From Limanda limanda (Eukaryota; Chordata; Actinopteri; Pleuronectiformes; Pleuronectidae), in contig NW_026870464.1 in assembly GCF_963576545.1 (NCBI RefSeq), positions 166,261 to 230,260 on the forward strand: DNA of 64,000 nt, in the 5' to 3' direction. How positions within the stretch are numbered: position 1 is the first letter of the stretch; every line of letters begins with the position of its first letter. Under the pieces are notes generated by a model. The model was given only the letters and a program-made list of their open reading frames with translations, had not been told where the DNA came from and did not search any database. A program made the position numbers and the translations under genes. Of this stretch, positions 63,477 through 64,000 are shown one piece after another.

Positions 63477-63965
63477 GATATTCTTGAATAACTTTTTTTG
63501 TGAAGGTCGGAGAGACTTGCAAGTAGGCTCTACCCCCACTAAATGGGGTAGCGCGCATCGATCGGTACCATCCTTGAGCTTCTCCGACTTTCGGAAGGGT
63601 TAGGGTTAGGGTTAGGGATGAAAGCACATAGGAGAAAGAGATATTCTTGAATAACGTTTTTTGTGAAGGTCGGAGAGACTTGCAAGTAGGCTCTACCCCC
63701 ACTAAATGGGGTAGCGCGCATCGATCGGTACCATCCTTGAGCTTCTCCGACTTTCGGAAGGGTTAGGGTTAGGGTTAGGGATGAAAGCACATAGGAGAAA
63801 GAGATATTCTTGAATAACTTTTTTTGTGAAGGTCGGAGAGACTTGCAAGTAGGCTCTACCCCCACTAAATGGGGTAGCGCGCATCGATCGGTACCATCCT
63901 TGAGCTTCTCCGACTTTCGGAAGGGTTAGGGTTAGGGTTAGGGATGAAAGCACATAGGAGAAAGA

Positions 63966-64000
63966 GATATTCTTGAATAACTTTTTTTGTGAAGGTCGGA
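63966..64000 (+). repeat. Partial monomer head at right edge (A or B)
   Basis: These 35 bp match the head that A and B share identically, so the monomer type cannot be told. The array continues beyond the right edge. Confidence 0.95.

Larger units (their letters stand above)
1..64000 (+). repeat. Two-monomer (A/B) satellite array with embedded TTAGGG tracts, spanning the entire window
   Basis: Every base belongs to a head-to-tail array of a 163-bp monomer (A) and a related 155-bp monomer (B), all in one orientation. Counting gives 304 full A and 93 full B units plus partial units at both edges, and the lengths sum exactly to 64,000. The numbers of A units between successive B units, left to right, are: 5,2,6,2,7,7,2,5,7,2,4,7,2,4,2,3,2,4,2,4,4,2,5,2,2,1,1,1,8,2,5,2,3,2,4,2,1,4,2,2,1,4,2,5,2,4,2,2,1,1,3,2,1,5,1,8,2,7,6,2,3,2,5,3,2,2,2,1,1,3,2,1,5,1,8,2,8,6,2,3,2,5,3,3,2,1,6,4,6,3,3,3,3,3. 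The first and last runs are cut by the window. No unique insertion, transposon or inverted segment interrupts the array, and both ends lie beyond the window. Units differ from their consensus by only a few substitutions, which suggests recent homogenisation. I infer a non-coding heterochromatic satellite. Subtelomeric or pericentromeric location cannot be decided from this window. Confidence 0.98.

Noticed and set aside
92..63953. Hundreds of overlapping minus-strand reading frames of 60-532 codons encoding near-identical peptides
   Set aside because: They start at GTG, TTG or similar codons inside each A unit, and each TAG stop overlaps the next GTG start. Their lengths (108, 214, 320, 426, 532 codons) are set only by the A/B order. 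The 163-bp period shifts the frame, so the same DNA is read in two frames within one predicted peptide. No domain or start context is recognisable. They are periodicity artefacts.
1..64000. CRISPR-like array (43-bp identical block regularly spaced)
   Set aside because: The intervals between the shared 43-bp heads are 112-120 bp and of only two kinds, both repeated many times. CRISPR spacers are short and mostly unique. No cas gene is present.
1..64000. True terminal telomere
   Set aside because: The TTAGGG tracts are only three repeats long and are separated by 140 bp or more of complex sequence, and there is no pure terminal tract in the window. Called interstitial telomeric sequence within a satellite.
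1..64000. Ribosomal DNA spacer or tRNA cluster
   Set aside because: No rRNA or tRNA sequence is recognisable on either strand. The 155- and 163-bp units contain no A-box/B-box arrangement or cloverleaf that I could find.
1..64000. A novel gene system or defence locus hidden in the window
   Set aside because: The complete base-by-base parse into A and B units leaves no unexplained sequence in which a gene system could reside.

Overview
The whole 64-kb window is one uninterrupted tandem-repeat (satellite) array. I found no protein-coding gene, RNA gene, transposon or unique sequence in it. It is built from two related monomers, always in the same orientation: monomer A (163 bp, about 47% GC) and monomer B (155 bp, about 48% GC). 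My parse accounts for every base: 29 bp of a partial A (1-29), 304 complete A units, 93 complete B units, minus five 6-bp contractions and one 1-bp deletion, plus a 35-bp partial head shared by A and B (63966-64000). This totals exactly 64,000.

Each A monomer carries a telomere-like tract, GGG followed by three TTAGGG units. Its four G-triplets separated by TTA match the classical vertebrate-type telomeric G-quadruplex motif. B is about 81% identical to A over the first 120 positions (identical over the first 43) but has an unrelated 35-bp tail without telomeric DNA. The array is therefore a satellite interleaved with telomeric sequence: about 293 intact G4 motifs, mostly 163 or 318 bp apart, all G-rich on the + strand.

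A and B are not randomly mixed. B is never next to B, and A occurs in runs of 1-8 between B units (two is most common: 33 of 92 internal runs). Shared rare variants show nested higher-order repeats. 4.4-12.3 kb holds three blocks of about 2.6-2.75 kb. 13.9-17.7 kb holds two blocks of about 2.1 kb, and related blocks recur at 24.7-30 kb. 18.9-20.2 kb is a pure (AB)x4 tract. About 32.2-44.6 kb is duplicated directly as about 44.6-57.3 kb. Parts of this 12.4-kb block recur at about 1.8-5.1 kb and 20.2-22.5 kb. 60.9-63.5 kb is a regular (AAAB)x4 tract.

The source is almost certainly a eukaryote with TTAGGG-type telomeres. That motif is found in vertebrates and many other animals, most filamentous fungi, trypanosomatids and various protists. 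Most plants (TTTAGGG) and insects (TTAGG) differ. I cannot name the organism. The best reading is subtelomeric, interstitial or centromere-type heterochromatic satellite. A more speculative reading is a recombination-maintained chromosome end whose repeat unit contains telomeric seeds. The many predicted reading frames of 60-532 codons on the minus strand are periodicity artefacts and are not annotated as genes.
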